Below are positions 34,519-45,747 of a DNA stretch of 64,000 nucleotides, one piece after another. The position numbers were made by a program, and so were the translations under genes. A model generated the notes under the pieces. The model did no database searches, had not been told where the DNA came from, and worked only from the letters and a program-made list of their open reading frames with translations. The DNA is from Azotobacter chroococcum (GTDB taxonomy: Bacteria > Pseudomonadota > Gammaproteobacteria > Pseudomonadales > Pseudomonadaceae): the NCBI RefSeq assembly GCF_004339665.1, contig NZ_SMMU01000009.1, positions 1 to 64,000 of the forward strand, read 5' to 3'. Position 1 is the stretch's first letter. Each line of letters opens with the position of its first letter.

Positions 34519-35682
34519 TTACTTGCGCTCCTTGAGCGGAACGAACTTAAGGTCTTCCGGCCCGACGTAGTTGGCGCTCGGGCGAATGATCTTGCCGTCG
34601 ATGCGCTGCTCGATGGCGTGGGCGGCCCAGCCGGAGGTACGGGCGATCACGAACACCGGGGTGAACATGGCGGTGGGGACGCCCATCATGTGGTAGCTGA
34701 CGGCGCTGAACCAATCCAGGTTGGGGAACATCTTCTTGATTTCCCACATCACGCTCTCGAGGCGCTCGGCAATGTCATACATCTTGGTGTTGCTCTGCTT
34801 GACACTGAGCTCGCGGGCAACTTCCTTGATCACCTTGTTGCGCGGGTCGGCAACGGTATAGACCGGGTGGCCGAAGCCGATCACGACTTCCTTGCGCTCG
34901 ACACGGGCACGGATGTCGGCCTCGGCCTCGTCCGGGTTGTCGTAGCGCTTCTGGATCTCGAAGGCCACCTCGTTGGCGCCACCATGCTTCGGCCCGCGCA
35001 GCGCGCCGATGGCGCCGGTGATGCAGGAGAACATGTCGGAACCGGTGCCGGAGATCACCCGGGAGGTGAAGGTGGACGCGTTGAACTCATGCTCGGCGTA
35101 GAGGATCAGCGAGGTGTGCATGGCGCGCACCCAGGAGTCGCTCGGCTTCTTGCCGTGCAGCAGGTGCAGGAAGTGGCCGCCGATGGTGTCGTCATCGGTT
35201 TCCACCTCGATGCGCTTGCCGTTGTGGCTGAAGTGGTACCAGTACAGCAGCATGGAGCCCATGGAGGCCATCAGCTTGTCGGCGATGTCGCGGGCACCCG
35301 GGTGGTTGTGGTCGTCCTTCTCGGGCGACAGGCAGCCCAGCACGGACACGCCGGTGCGCATCACGTCCATCGGGTGGGCGGAGGGCGGCAGTTGCTCGAG
35401 GGCGGCCTTCACGCCGGCCGGCAGGCCACGCAGGGACTTGAGCTTGGCCTTGTAGCCAGTCAGCTCGGCGACGTTGGGCAGCTTGCCATGTACTAGCAGG
35501 TGGGCGATTTCCTCGAACTCGCAGGTGGTGGCGAAGTCGAGAATGTCATAGCCGCGGTAATGCAGGTCATTGCCAGTGCGACCCACGGTGCACAGGGCAG
35601 TATTGCCGGCGGCGGTGCCACTCAGGGCCACTGACTTCTTCGGCTTGAAGCCCACAGTGGTGGTTTCTGCGATAGCGCTCAT
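34519..35682 (-). CDS. prpC: 2-methylcitrate synthase PrpC
   Basis: A 387-aa citrate-synthase-family enzyme condensing propionyl-CoA with oxaloacetate. Catalytic-region motifs are [15 protein letters not shown] (His-containing region [10 protein letters not shown] just before), [27 protein letters not shown] and [20 protein letters not shown]. The ATG at 35682 follows GAGGAGAAACGAGCG. It is followed directly by acnD. Confidence 0.94.
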   Translation of the reverse strand: MSAIAETTTVGFKPKKSVALSGTAAGNTALCTVGRTGNDLHYRGYDILDFATTCEFEEIAHLLVHGKLPNVAELTGYKAKLKSLRGLPAGVKAALEQLPPSAHPMDVMRTGVSVLGCLSPEKDDHNHPGARDIADKLMASMGSMLLYWYHFSHNGKRIEVETDDDTIGGHFLHLLHGKKPSDSWVRAMHTSLILYAEHEFNASTFTSRVISGTGSDMFSCITGAIGALRGPKHGGANEVAFEIQKRYDNPDEAEADIRARVERKEVVIGFGHPVYTVADPRNKVIKEVARELSVKQSNTKMYDIAERLESVMWEIKKMFPNLDWFSAVSYHMMGVPTAMFTPVFVIARTSGWAAHAIEQRIDGKIIRPSANYVGPEDLKFVPLKERK

Positions 35683-35762
35683 CGCTCGTTTCTCCTCATC
35701 CGGTTGGATATTTCTCTTGTTTTCCCCAGAGCCGACCTGCACAGGCCGGCCCGGGTGCCGGG

Positions 35763-36647
35763 TCACTTCTTGGCTGCGAACAGCGCGTCGAGGTGCTGCT
35801 CGAACGCGTGGTAATTGATGCGCTCGTAGAGCTCCATACGGGTCTGCATGGTGTCGATCACGTTCTTCTGGGTGCCGTCGCGGCGCAGCGCGGTATAGAC
35901 GTTCTCGGCCGCCTTGTTCATGGCGCGGAATGCCGACAGCGGATAGAGCACCAGGGACACGTCGACGCTGGCCAGCTCTTCGGTGGTGTACAGCGGCGTG
36001 GCGCCGAACTCGGTGATGTTGGCCAGGATCGGTGCCTTCACCCGGTCGGCGAAGGTCTTGTACATCGCCAGCTCGGTGATCGCCTCCGGGAAGATCATGT
36101 CGGCACCGGCCTCGATGCAGGCGGCAGCGCGATCCAGCGCGGAGTTCAGACCCTCGACCGCCAGCGCGTCGGTACGCGCCATGATCACGAAGCTGTCATC
36201 GGTACGGGCGTCGACGGCGGCCTTGATCCGGTCGACCATCTCCTGCTGGGAAACGATTTCCTTGTTCGGCCGGTGGCCGCAGCGCTTGGCGCCGACCTGG
36301 TCCTCGATATGGATGGCGGCCGCGCCGAACTTGATCATCGACTTGACGGTACGGGCGACGTTGAAGGCCGAGGAGCCGAAGCCGGTATCGACGTCCACCA
36401 GCAGCGGCAGATCGCACACGTCGGTGATGCGGCGCACATCGGTCAGTACGTCGTCCAGACCGGTGATGCCCAGGTCCGGCAGGCCCAGGGAACCGGCCGC
36501 CACTCCGCCACCCGACAGATAGATGGCCTTGAAACCGGCGCGCTTGGCCAGCAGCGCATGGTTGGCATTGATGGCACCAACCACCTGCAGCGGGTGTTCG
36601 CTGGCGACGGCATCGCGGAAGCGTTGTCCGGCAGACGTCTGAGTCAT
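35763..36647 (-). CDS. prpB: 2-methylisocitrate lyase PrpB
   Basis: A 294-aa ICL/PEPM-superfamily TIM barrel that splits 2-methylisocitrate into pyruvate and succinate. Motifs are [27 protein letters not shown] (metal Asp), [17 protein letters not shown] (active-site KRCGH) and IMARTDA. Its start overlaps the regulator stop (ATGA), so the two are translationally coupled. Confidence 0.95.
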   Translation of the reverse strand: MTQTSAGQRFRDAVASEHPLQVVGAINANHALLAKRAGFKAIYLSGGGVAAGSLGLPDLGITGLDDVLTDVRRITDVCDLPLLVDVDTGFGSSAFNVARTVKSMIKFGAAAIHIEDQVGAKRCGHRPNKEIVSQQEMVDRIKAAVDARTDDSFVIMARTDALAVEGLNSALDRAAACIEAGADMIFPEAITELAMYKTFADRVKAPILANITEFGATPLYTTEELASVDVSLVLYPLSAFRAMNKAAENVYTALRRDGTQKNVIDTMQTRMELYERINYHAFEQHLDALFAAKK

Positions 36648-37366
36648 GACTTACCCCTTTTATTGGCTGTATTGACCTGAGCGTCCTCATAGTGACGCTC
36701 CATGTTGCGTCGGGATGCGGCGATGTGCCGGCGCATCAGCAGCTCGGCCAGCTCGCCGTCGTGATCGGCGATGGCATCGAGAATCCGGTGATGTTCGTTG
36801 AAGGCCTGGCGCGGCCGGTTGGGCGTGGAGGAGAACTGGATGCGGTACATGCGCACCAGCTGGTACATCTCCCCGCAGAGCATGCGCACCAGCGTCTGGT
36901 TGCCGCTGCCATGGATGATCCGGTAGTGGAAGTCGAAATCGCCTTCCTGCTGGTAATAGCCGACTCCGGCCTGGAAGGCCGCATCCCGCTCGTGGGTCTC
37001 CAGCACCCGGCGTAGTTCGTCGATACCCGTCTGAGTCATGCGCTCGGCCGCCAGCCGGCAGGCCATTCCTTCGAGGGACTCGCGGATTTCGTAAAGCTCG
37101 ATCAGCTCCTGATGGCTGAGCGAAACCACCCTGGCCCCCACATGGGGCACCCGCACCAGCAGCTTCTGCCCCTCCAGGCGATGGATGGCTTCGCGCAGGG
37201 GACCACGGCTAATGCCGTAGGTACGGGCCAGCTCGGGCTCGGAGATCTTGCTGCCCGGAGCGATCTCGCCCTTGACGATCGACGCCTGGATGCGCCGGAA
37301 GACATGTTCGGAGAGTGTCTCGGAGTCACTTGGGACAGCTTGGGATGAATAGGAGGCATCCGGCAT
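36644..37366 (-). CDS. prpR: GntR-family (FadR-type) regulator of the prp operon
   Basis: A 240-aa regulator: winged helix at residues about 20-85 ([29 protein letters not shown] [17 protein letters not shown]) and a helical FCD effector domain with metal-type His residues ([46 protein letters not shown]). It probably senses a methylcitrate-cycle intermediate and represses its own operon. The ATG at 37366 directly abuts a palindromic site and has no Shine-Dalgarno, so translation may be leaderless. The gene name is by context; prpR elsewhere names an unrelated activator. Confidence 0.85.
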   Translation of the reverse strand: MPDASYSSQAVPSDSETLSEHVFRRIQASIVKGEIAPGSKISEPELARTYGISRGPLREAIHRLEGQKLLVRVPHVGARVVSLSHQELIELYEIRESLEGMACRLAAERMTQTGIDELRRVLETHERDAAFQAGVGYYQQEGDFDFHYRIIHGSGNQTLVRMLCGEMYQLVRMYRIQFSSTPNRPRQAFNEHHRILDAIADHDGELAELLMRRHIAASRRNMERHYEDAQVNTANKRGKS

Positions 37367-37378
37367 ATTGTCGACAAT
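37367..37378. promoter_or_regulatory. Operator-like palindrome ATTGTCGACAAT, proximal copy
   Basis: A perfect 12-bp palindrome lies immediately upstream of the regulator start codon. FadR-type GntR proteins bind short palindromes of this form, so this is likely an autoregulatory operator. Confidence 0.75.
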
Positions 37379-37439
37379 CAGTATTTTTGATGCACGAAAA
37401 ATAGGCCAGCAAAGCCAATACGTCAAACGAATCCTCATG

Positions 37440-37451
37440 ATTGTCGACAAT
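37440..37451. promoter_or_regulatory. Operator-like palindrome ATTGTCGACAAT, distal copy
   Basis: An identical 12-bp palindrome lies 73 bases from the first, about seven helical turns, allowing cooperative binding or a loop over the prp promoter. It also lies about 190 bases upstream of the divergent protease gene. Confidence 0.75.
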
Positions 37452-37640
37452 AGTCGAAGACGTGCGCTGCACCGCACCTTTTCCAAGAACCGGACCACGA
37501 GCCTGCCGATGCGGGAAACCCGTGCTAGAATGCGCGCCGCGCGCGGCTGGCGGCCTTGTCCATGACCGCATACCGCCCAGGCAATAGGATCGTCCGCCAA
37601 GCCGTTGCCTGAACTGTCGATCGCTTCCATCTACAGGACT

Positions 37641-38177
37641 ATGAGATTCCAGCCCCTCGCCCTGCTGTCTTGTCTGCTGCTCATCCCGGACCTACTCCCC
37701 GCGGCCGAGAAAACCATCTTTGGCCTGAACGAATACGTGTCGCTGCCCGAGCTCAAGCTGGAAGTGGCGGCCAAGCTGGATACGGGGGCCGAGACGGCGT
37801 CGCTCAGTGCCCGCGACATCACTCGCTTCAAGCGCAACGGTGAAACCTGGGTACGCTTCTACCTGGCCATTGATGACAGCCACGCGCATCCCATCGAGCG
37901 ACCGCTGGCGCGAGTCAGCAAGATCAAGCGCCGCTCTGGCGACTACGACCCGGCAGAAAGCAAGACCTACACGGCTCGCCCGGTGGTCGAACTGGACTTC
38001 TGCATGGGCGAGACCCTGCGCACCATCGAGGTGAACCTGACCGATCGGAGCGCATTCCAATACCCGCTGCTGATCGGCTCCGAGGCACTCGCACGCTTCG
38101 GGGCCCTGGTCGATCCGAGCATTAAATACGCAGCCGGCAAGCCCGGCTGCGCCACCGTCGCAAATTCCGCCGAGTAA
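37641..38177 (+). CDS. Exported retropepsin-like protease (PF05618 family), 178 aa
   Basis: A signal peptide (residues 1-22, MRFQPLALLSCLLLIPDLLP) precedes a small beta-rich domain with the aspartyl-protease signature KLDTGAETASLSARD (Asp47-Thr-Gly) and a hydrophobic second half (YPLLIGSEALARF). Older annotation calls this family ATP-dependent zinc protease; the DTG motif points to a retropepsin fold. The family co-occurs with ATP-grasp amidoligases, as here, and is thought to trim peptide tags or peptides. Likely periplasmic. I chose the ATG at 37641 because it gives a clean signal peptide. Confidence 0.82.
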   Translation: MRFQPLALLSCLLLIPDLLPAAEKTIFGLNEYVSLPELKLEVAAKLDTGAETASLSARDITRFKRNGETWVRFYLAIDDSHAHPIERPLARVSKIKRRSGDYDPAESKTYTARPVVELDFCMGETLRTIEVNLTDRSAFQYPLLIGSEALARFGALVDPSIKYAAGKPGCATVANSAE

Positions 38178-38182
38178 TACGC

Positions 38183-39709
38183 ATGCGCGCTCTCAACCTG
38201 CATCTGAAAATACTGATCGTCCTGCTGGTGTCGATCGGGGTACTGGTCACGGCGTATCAGATCTTCGTCCTGGGCATTCCGGTGACCGAGGACGAGACCG
38301 ATGACCTGTGGAACATCGACGCGCGCGTCGAATTTCAGGCCAATCCCCGCGAGCCGGTGAAAGTGCAGATGTTCGCTCCGCCGCTCAACCAGGACTATGT
38401 CAGCCTCAACGAGAGCTTCATCTCCAACAACTATGGAGTGAGCGTCAACCAAGTCGATAACAACCGCCGGGTGACCTGGTCGGCACGGCGTACCAGCGGC
38501 AAGCAGACCCTCTACTATCGCCTGGCCCTCACCAAGCGCTATACCGGTGACCTGCCCAAGCCCAAGGGACCGGTCTTCCGCGACAGCATCCCGCTGGAGG
38601 GCGCCGAAAAGATCGCTGCCGAAGCCCTGCTGGCCCCCATCCGCGAGCACTCGGCCGACGTCGAAACCTTCATCGGCGAGACTATCAAGCGGGTCAACAA
38701 TCTCAACGACGACAATGTCAAGCTGCTCACTGCCGGCAACAGCTCGACCTCGAACCGGGTGCGCATCGTCGAACTTCTGCTGTCCTTCGCCCACGTGCCG
38801 ATGGAGCGTGTGCATACCCTGCGCCTGATCGCCGACCAGGCGATCAGCCCCGAGCTCTGGATTCGCAGCTTCAACGGCGAGAAATGGCTGTATTTCAATC
38901 CCGATACCGGCGAACCGGGACTGCCGGCCGACCGCCTGATCTGGTGGACCGGCGACGAGCCGCTGATCAGCGTGGACGGCGGCAAGCAGGCCAAGGTGAG
39001 CTTCACCCTGAACAACAGCGAGCTCAACGCCATCGGCCTGGCCAAGATGACCGACCAGAACACCGATGTCGACTTCCTGGAATACACCCTGTACGGCCTG
39101 CCGCTGGAAACCCAGCAGACCTACCAGATCATGATCATGATCCCGATCGGCGTGCTGGTGATCCTGATTCTGCGCAACCTGATCGGCATCCAGACTCTCG
39201 GCACCTTCACGCCGGTCCTGATCGCCCTGGCCTTTCGCGAGACCCAGGTGGGCTTCGGCATCATCCTGTTCACCCTGATCACCGCTCTGGGCCTGTCGCT
39301 GCGCTCCTACCTCGAGCACCTCAAGCTGCAGATGCTGCCGCGCCTGTCGGTGGTGCTGACCTTCGTGGTGGTGCTGATCGCCGTCATCAGCCTGCTCAGC
39401 CACAAGCTCGGCCTCGAGCGCGGCCTGTCGGTATCGCTGTTCCCGATGGTGATCCTGACCATGACCATCGAGCGCCTGTCGATCACCTGGGAGGAACGCG
39501 GCGGCGGCCATGCCTTCAAGGTCGCTCTCGGCACTATCATCGCCGCCTCGCTGGCCCATCTGCTGATGAACATTCCAGAGCTGACCTACTTCATCTTCAC
39601 CTTCCCGACGGTGCTGCTGATCCTGGTGGGCTTCATGCTGGCGATGGGCCGCTACCGCGGCTACCGCCTGACGGAGCTGTTCCGCTTCAAGGCCTTCCTG
39701 AAGGACTGA
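38183..39709 (+). CDS. Inactive transglutaminase-like domain fused to seven TM helices
   Basis: A 508-aa inner-membrane protein. An N-terminal TM (residues about 9-28) precedes a periplasmic transglutaminase-like domain. There the catalytic Cys is replaced in GNSSTSNRVRIVELL, while a WIRSFNGEKWLYFNPDTGEPG-like aromatic core remains. From about residue 315 there are seven hydrophobic helices (MIMIPIGVLVILILRNLIG; FGIILFTLITALGLSL; and others) and a short basic tail. This is the known inactive-transglutaminase/7TM partner of RimK-like ligases. It probably binds or delivers a peptide substrate. Spacing to its neighbours is 5 and 3 bases, so one operon. Confidence 0.85.
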   Translation: MRALNLHLKILIVLLVSIGVLVTAYQIFVLGIPVTEDETDDLWNIDARVEFQANPREPVKVQMFAPPLNQDYVSLNESFISNNYGVSVNQVDNNRRVTWSARRTSGKQTLYYRLALTKRYTGDLPKPKGPVFRDSIPLEGAEKIAAEALLAPIREHSADVETFIGETIKRVNNLNDDNVKLLTAGNSSTSNRVRIVELLLSFAHVPMERVHTLRLIADQAISPELWIRSFNGEKWLYFNPDTGEPGLPADRLIWWTGDEPLISVDGGKQAKVSFTLNNSELNAIGLAKMTDQNTDVDFLEYTLYGLPLETQQTYQIMIMIPIGVLVILILRNLIGIQTLGTFTPVLIALAFRETQVGFGIILFTLITALGLSLRSYLEHLKLQMLPRLSVVLTFVVVLIAVISLLSHKLGLERGLSVSLFPMVILTMTIERLSITWEERGGGHAFKVALGTIIAASLAHLLMNIPELTYFIFTFPTVLLILVGFMLAMGRYRGYRLTELFRFKAFLKD

Positions 39710-39712
39710 GTC

Positions 39713-40696
39713 ATGATCAACCTGTGGAAGAGATGGAAGGCCCTGGAAGCCAGGGGCATCATGGGCATCAACCGGCGCAATGCGGACTACGTGCTGAAGT
39801 ACAACAAGCGCAGCCTGTATCCCATCGTCGATGACAAGATCATCACCAAGCATCGCGCCATCGAGGCCGGCATCCATGTGCCGGAGCTCTACGGGATCAT
39901 CGCGACCGAGAAGGAAATCGAGAAGCTCGACCAGATCATCGGCGAGCACAGCGACTTCGTGATCAAGCCGGCCCAGGGGGCCGGCGGCGACGGCATCATG
40001 GTCATCGCCGACCGTTTCGAGGGCCGCTACAAGACGGTGTCCGGCAAGATCGTCACCCATGACGAACTCGAGCATCACATCTCCAGCATCCTCACCGGCC
40101 TCTATTCCCTCGGTGGGCACCGCGACCGGGCGCTGATCGAATACCGGGTCAAGCCCGATCCGATCTTCAAGAGCATCAGCTACGAGGGCGTGCCGGACAT
40201 CCGCATCATCGTGCTGATGGGCTACCCGGTGATGGCCATGTTGCGCCTGCCGACCCGCCAGTCCAGCGGCAAGGCCAACCTGCACCAGGGCGCCATCGGT
40301 GTCGGTGTCGACCTGGCCACCGGCATCACCCTGCGCGGCACCTGGCTGAACAACAAGATCGCCAAGCACCCGGACACCACCAACCCGGTCGACGGCGTGC
40401 AGCTGCCCGACTGGGACGGCTTCATGAAGCTGGCGGCCGGCTGCCATGAACTTTGCGGCCTCGGCTACATCGGCGTGGACATGGTGCTGGACGAAACCAA
40501 GGGGCCATTGATCCTCGAGCTCAACGCCCGGCCCGGACTGAACATCCAGATCGCCAACGACTGCGGCCTGACCCTGCGAACCCACGCGATCGAGGCGCAT
40601 CTGGCCGAATTGAAGGAGCGTGGCATCCAGGAAACACCGGCAGAGCGCGTGCGCTTTTCCCAGGAGCTGTTCGGCCACGTTTCCGCCGCCGTCTGA
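39713..40696 (+). CDS. RimK-related ATP-grasp alpha-L-glutamate ligase-like protein
   Basis: A 327-aa cytosolic ATP-grasp enzyme that should form an amide bond, adding an amino acid (glutamate by analogy) to a carboxylate. Motifs are NRRNADYVLKYNKRSLYPIV at the N-terminus, VIKPAQGAGGDGIMVI (ATP loop), RVKPDP, DIRIIVLMG and LILELNARPGLNIQIAN (Mg ligands Glu and Asn). It completes the protease - 7TM - ligase cassette. Acceptor unknown. Confidence 0.87.
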   Translation: MINLWKRWKALEARGIMGINRRNADYVLKYNKRSLYPIVDDKIITKHRAIEAGIHVPELYGIIATEKEIEKLDQIIGEHSDFVIKPAQGAGGDGIMVIADRFEGRYKTVSGKIVTHDELEHHISSILTGLYSLGGHRDRALIEYRVKPDPIFKSISYEGVPDIRIIVLMGYPVMAMLRLPTRQSSGKANLHQGAIGVGVDLATGITLRGTWLNNKIAKHPDTTNPVDGVQLPDWDGFMKLAAGCHELCGLGYIGVDMVLDETKGPLILELNARPGLNIQIANDCGLTLRTHAIEAHLAELKERGIQETPAERVRFSQELFGHVSAAV

Positions 40697-40791
40697 TTGC
40701 CCTCCGCCCCTCCGGGGGCGAATCGCCTGGCGGGCAGCAGTCTGGAGCACCTGGCGCTACAATCAGTCCTCGCCACAACCGACACCCCCGT

Positions 40792-42126
40792 ATGCCCAGT
40801 TGCCGTACCCACGCCCTCCCCTATAGCGCCGATCCGACCGTCTATTTCGAGAGGATCCGCCAGGCGCCCGGCGCCGTGCTGTTCGACAGCAGCCAGCCGG
40901 CCTCGCAGCGGGGCCGCTACGACCTGCTCAGCGCCTGGCCCCTGACCCGCCTCAGTCCTACCTCCGGCGAAACCGGCAGCGACTTCCTCCGACGCCTGCG
41001 CCAGGCAGTTGCGAGCCTGGGCCATGCAAAGGCAGGCGAGCTTCCCTTTGCCGGCGGCCTGATGGGCTACCTCTCCTACGACTTCGCCCGCCGCCTGGAG
41101 CGTCTGCCCGATACGACCCTCGACGACCTAGAACTCCCCGATGCCCAGATCGGCCTGTATGCCTGGGCACTGATCAGTGATCATCAGTCGCGGACCACCA
41201 CCCTGGTCTGCCACCCCAGCCTGGACAGCGCCGAAGGCGAGCGCCTGCGGCGGCTGCTTGCTTCACCGAGCGAAGTCCAGACGGCGGAATTCCACCTGGA
41301 GGCGGATTTCACGCCAGATCTGACCTCCGAGGACTACCGCCAGGCCATCGAGCACATCCTCGCCTACATCCAGGCCGGAGACTGTTATCAGGTGAATTTC
41401 GCCCAGCGCTTCCAGGCCTCCTTCCAGGGCGACCCCTGGGCTGCCTACCGGGCTCTGCGCCGCGCCTGCCCGACCCCCTTCGCCGGATACCAGTCCCTGG
41501 CCGACGGCAGCGCCATTCTCAGCCTCTCGCCGGAGCGCTTCCTGCGGGTCGCGCATGGACGGGTGGAGACCCGCCCGATCAAGGGCACTCGCCCGCGCGG
41601 CCGCAACGCCGAAGAAGATCGACTACTCGCCGACGAGCTCCGCCACAGCACCAAGGACCGTGCCGAGAACCTGATGATCGTCGACCTGCTGCGCAACGAC
41701 CTGAGCCGCAGCTGCCGCCCCGGCTCGGTGCGCGTTCCCGAGCTGTTCGTCCTGGAGAGCTATCCGAACGTGCACCATCTGGTCAGTTGCGTCAGCGCCG
41801 AGCTGGCCCCCGGAAAGGATGCCCTGGACCTGCTCGCCGGCAGCTTTCCGGGCGGCTCCATCACCGGCGCGCCGAAGATCCGCGCCATGCAGATCATCGA
41901 GGAACTGGAAGGCCGACGCCGCTCGATCTACTGCGGCTCGCTGTTCTATCTGGATGTGCGCGGCGAACTGGACAGCTCGATCGCCATCCGCACCCTGCTG
42001 GCCCGGAAGGATCGTATCAGCTGTTGGGGTGGCGGCGGCATCGTCGCCGACTCGGACTGGCAGGCGGAGTACCAGGAATCCATCACCAAGGTGCGAACGC
42101 TGCTGGAAACCCTGCGCGCGCTGTAG
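40792..42126 (+). CDS. pabB: Aminodeoxychorismate synthase component I PabB
   Basis: A 444-aa chorismate-utilising enzyme for p-aminobenzoate and folate synthesis, working with the PabA glutaminase. Signatures: GGLMGYLSYDFARRLE, GDCYQVNFAQRFQ, RPIKGTRPRG (lysine typical of PabB), IVDLLRNDLSR, SFPGGSITGAPKIRAM and YCGSLFYLD. ATG 40792 gives the standard length. The next P. aeruginosa neighbour, thrH, is absent. Confidence 0.92.
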   Translation: MPSCRTHALPYSADPTVYFERIRQAPGAVLFDSSQPASQRGRYDLLSAWPLTRLSPTSGETGSDFLRRLRQAVASLGHAKAGELPFAGGLMGYLSYDFARRLERLPDTTLDDLELPDAQIGLYAWALISDHQSRTTTLVCHPSLDSAEGERLRRLLASPSEVQTAEFHLEADFTPDLTSEDYRQAIEHILAYIQAGDCYQVNFAQRFQASFQGDPWAAYRALRRACPTPFAGYQSLADGSAILSLSPERFLRVAHGRVETRPIKGTRPRGRNAEEDRLLADELRHSTKDRAENLMIVDLLRNDLSRSCRPGSVRVPELFVLESYPNVHHLVSCVSAELAPGKDALDLLAGSFPGGSITGAPKIRAMQIIEELEGRRRSIYCGSLFYLDVRGELDSSIAIRTLLARKDRISCWGGGGIVADSDWQAEYQESITKVRTLLETLRAL

Positions 42127-42245
42127 CCGTTCATAACGAAAACGCAACCGCTGCTGGAGATCGATTATTTAGGGGAGGAAACTTCCTTTGCTAGCATTCG
42201 CGACGCACAATCCCCAGCCGCTCACGATACCTAGGAAATCGCCTG

Positions 42246-42980
42246 ATGAAGCAAGCCGTGAATACCGCCGAGCTGGCCGCCGCCTGCGCCGGCAAATCGC
42301 CCCAGGAAATCCTGCAGATCGCCTTCGATCATTTCGGCGACGAGCTGTGGATCTCCTTCAGCGGCGCCGAAGACGTCGTGCTGGTCGACATGGCCTGGAA
42401 GCTCAACAAGAACGTCAGGGTCTTCACCCTGGATACCGGCCGCCTGCACCCCGAGACCTACCGTTTCATCGAACAGGTGCGCGAGCACTATGGCATGGCC
42501 ATCGAAGTGCTCTCGCCCGATGCCCGCCTGCTCGAACCCCTGGTCAGGGAAAAGGGGCTGTTCAGCTTCTACAAGGACGGTCACGGCGAATGCTGCGGCA
42601 TCCGCAAGATCGAGCCGCTCAGACGCAAACTGGCCACCGTCAGCGCCTGGGCCACCGGTCAGCGTCGCGACCAGAGTCCCGGCACGCGCAGCCAGGTGGC
42701 CGCGTTCGAAGTGGATGGCGCCTTCTCCTCCCCGGACAGGCCGCTGTACAAGTTCAATCCGCTGGCGCAGATGAGCAGCGAGGAGGTCTGGGGCTATATC
42801 CGCATGCTGGAAATCCCCTACAACCCGCTGCATGAGCGGGGCTACATCAGCATCGGCTGCGAACCCTGCACCCGCCCGGTGCTGCCCAACCAGCACGAAC
42901 GCGAGGGGCGCTGGTGGTGGGAGGAAGCCACCCACAAGGAGTGCGGACTGCATGCCGGCAACCTGAGCGGCAAGAGCTGA
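42246..42980 (+). CDS. cysH: Adenylyl-sulfate (APS) reductase CysH
   Basis: A 244-aa enzyme reducing APS to sulfite with thioredoxin in sulfate assimilation. It contains the [4Fe-4S] ligand pairs Cys116-Cys117 (GECCGIRK) and Cys205/Cys208 (GCEPCTRP), which distinguish APS from PAPS reductase, and the C-terminal catalytic KECGLH (Cys233). The nucleotide loop is [10 protein letters not shown]. It is convergent with cysB, its activator. Confidence 0.95.
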   Translation: MKQAVNTAELAAACAGKSPQEILQIAFDHFGDELWISFSGAEDVVLVDMAWKLNKNVRVFTLDTGRLHPETYRFIEQVREHYGMAIEVLSPDARLLEPLVREKGLFSFYKDGHGECCGIRKIEPLRRKLATVSAWATGQRRDQSPGTRSQVAAFEVDGAFSSPDRPLYKFNPLAQMSSEEVWGYIRMLEIPYNPLHERGYISIGCEPCTRPVLPNQHEREGRWWWEEATHKECGLHAGNLSGKS

Positions 42981-43000
42981 TCCGGCCAGCATCCGCCCCG

Positions 43001-44340
<1,340 letters not shown>

Positions 44341-45417
44341 ATGGCCGACTTACCGATCAATGACATTAATATTGTCTCCAACGACCCTCTGATCACCCCC
44401 GAGCAGCTCAAGACCGAAATCCCCCTGAGCGCCACCGCCATGGACACCGTCTCCCGCGGTCGCGAAGTCATCCGCAACATTCTCGACGGCAAGGACCATC
44501 GCCTGTTTGTGGTAGTCGGTCCGTGCTCCATCCATGACGTCAAGGCGGCACATGAGTACGCGGAGCGGCTGAAGACCCTCGCCGCAGAGGTTTCCGACAC
44601 CCTGTTCCTGGTGATGCGCGTCTACTTCGAGAAGCCCCGCACCACCGTCGGCTGGAAAGGCCTGATCAACGACCCCTATCTGGATGACACCTTCAAGATC
44701 CAAGAGGGGCTGCACATTGCACGCCAACTGCTGCTCGATGTCGCCGAAATGGGACTGCCGACCGCCGGCGAGGCCCTGGATCCGATTTCCCCGCAGTACC
44801 TGCAGGACCTGTTCAGCTGGTCGGCCATCGGTGCCCGCACCACGGAATCCCAGACACACCGGGAACTGGCTTCCGGCCTGTCATCTGCCGTCGGTTTCAA
44901 GAACGGCACGGACGGCAGCCTGACCGTCGCGATCAACGCATTGCAGTCGGTATCCAGGCCCCACCGCTTCCTCGGCATCAACCAGCAGGGCAGCGTCTCC
45001 ATCGTTGCCACCAAGGGCAACACCTACGGACATGTCGTGCTGCGTGGCGGCAACGGCAAGCCCAACTACGACTCGGTCAGCGTCGCTATCTGCGAGCAGG
45101 AACTGAGCAAGGCCGGCATCCTGCCGAACATCATGGTGGACTGCAGCCATGCCAATTCGAACAAGGATCCAGCCCTGCAGCCCTTGGTCATGGCCAACGT
45201 CGCCAACCAGATTCTCGAAGGGAACTCATCCATCATCGGCTTGATGGTGGAAAGCAACCTGGGCTGGGGCAGCCAGTCGATTCCCGCCAATCTGGACGAC
45301 CTCAAGTATGGGGTTTCCGTCACCGACGCCTGCATCGACTGGGATGCCACGGTCACGGCGGTACGGGACATGCAGGTCAAGCTCAAGGATGTGCTGCCGA
45401 AACGAAAACGCCCTTGA
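44341..45417 (+). CDS. 3-deoxy-7-phosphoheptulonate (DAHP) synthase, class I
   Basis: A 358-aa first enzyme of the shikimate pathway, condensing PEP with erythrose 4-phosphate. Motifs: VVVGPCSIHD, MRVYFEKPRTTVGWKG, AIGARTTESQTHRE, LRGGNGKPNYD, MVDCSHANSNKD and GLMVESNLGWGSQ. This is the AroF/G/H family; which aromatic acid inhibits it cannot be read from sequence, so I give no symbol. A strong terminator follows. Confidence 0.93.
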   Translation: MADLPINDINIVSNDPLITPEQLKTEIPLSATAMDTVSRGREVIRNILDGKDHRLFVVVGPCSIHDVKAAHEYAERLKTLAAEVSDTLFLVMRVYFEKPRTTVGWKGLINDPYLDDTFKIQEGLHIARQLLLDVAEMGLPTAGEALDPISPQYLQDLFSWSAIGARTTESQTHRELASGLSSAVGFKNGTDGSLTVAINALQSVSRPHRFLGINQQGSVSIVATKGNTYGHVVLRGGNGKPNYDSVSVAICEQELSKAGILPNIMVDCSHANSNKDPALQPLVMANVANQILEGNSSIIGLMVESNLGWGSQSIPANLDDLKYGVSVTDACIDWDATVTAVRDMQVKLKDVLPKRKRP

Positions 45418-45428
45418 GTGCCAGAAAC

Positions 45429-45455
45429 AAAACGCCGGGATAATCCCGGCGTTTT
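45429..45455. terminator. Bidirectional terminator after DAHP synthase
   Basis: AAAACGCCGGGA and TCCCGGCGTTTT (45429-45440, 45444-45455) pair perfectly around a 3-base loop. It ends the DAHP synthase gene and the convergent acetyltransferase gene. Confidence 0.9.
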
Positions 45456-45474
45456 ACTGTTCGCATCAACCCTT

Positions 45475-45747
45475 TCAAGGCTGAGGCTGATGACGCTCGA
45501 TGTAGCGCTCGACGTAAGAGCAGGACGGAATGACCGTATAGCCCATGCGCCTGGCATAGTCGAGCGCCTCGGCCGTCAAGGCAGCTGCGATACCGCGACC
45601 GCGCAAGGAAGTGGGAACATAGGTACGGTAGATATCCAAAGTATTCTTTCCCAGGTCCATATAGGCCAGATAGGCGCGATGCCCATCTACGACCGCCTCG
45701 AACTGATGTCCGGCCCGATCATGGTGAATGGATAATGCCTCGCTCAT
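45475..45747 (-). CDS. Small GNAT-type N-acetyltransferase (COG2388), 90 aa
   Basis: A minimal acetyltransferase: HRAYLAYMDLGKNTLDIYRT strands, PTSLRGRGIAAALTAEAL (acetyl-CoA pyrophosphate loop, R/QxxGxG/A form RGRGIA) and VIPSCSYVERYI, which matches the C-terminal motif of YjdJ/YidJ-like proteins. Substrate unknown. I chose ATG 45747, five codons after an upstream ATG, to match the usual length. Confidence 0.82.
   Translation of the reverse strand: MSEALSIHHDRAGHQFEAVVDGHRAYLAYMDLGKNTLDIYRTYVPTSLRGRGIAAALTAEALDYARRMGYTVIPSCSYVERYIERHQPQP

Noticed and set aside
37967..40750. A 927-codon minus-strand open frame opposite the amidoligase cassette
   Set aside because: The low-complexity Gln/Asp/His-rich translation has no domain, and the plus-strand genes are well supported.
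42127..42245. Remnant of thrH between pabB and cysH
   Set aside because: The gap is only 119 bases and shows no HAD-phosphatase motif in any frame; the gene is simply absent here.
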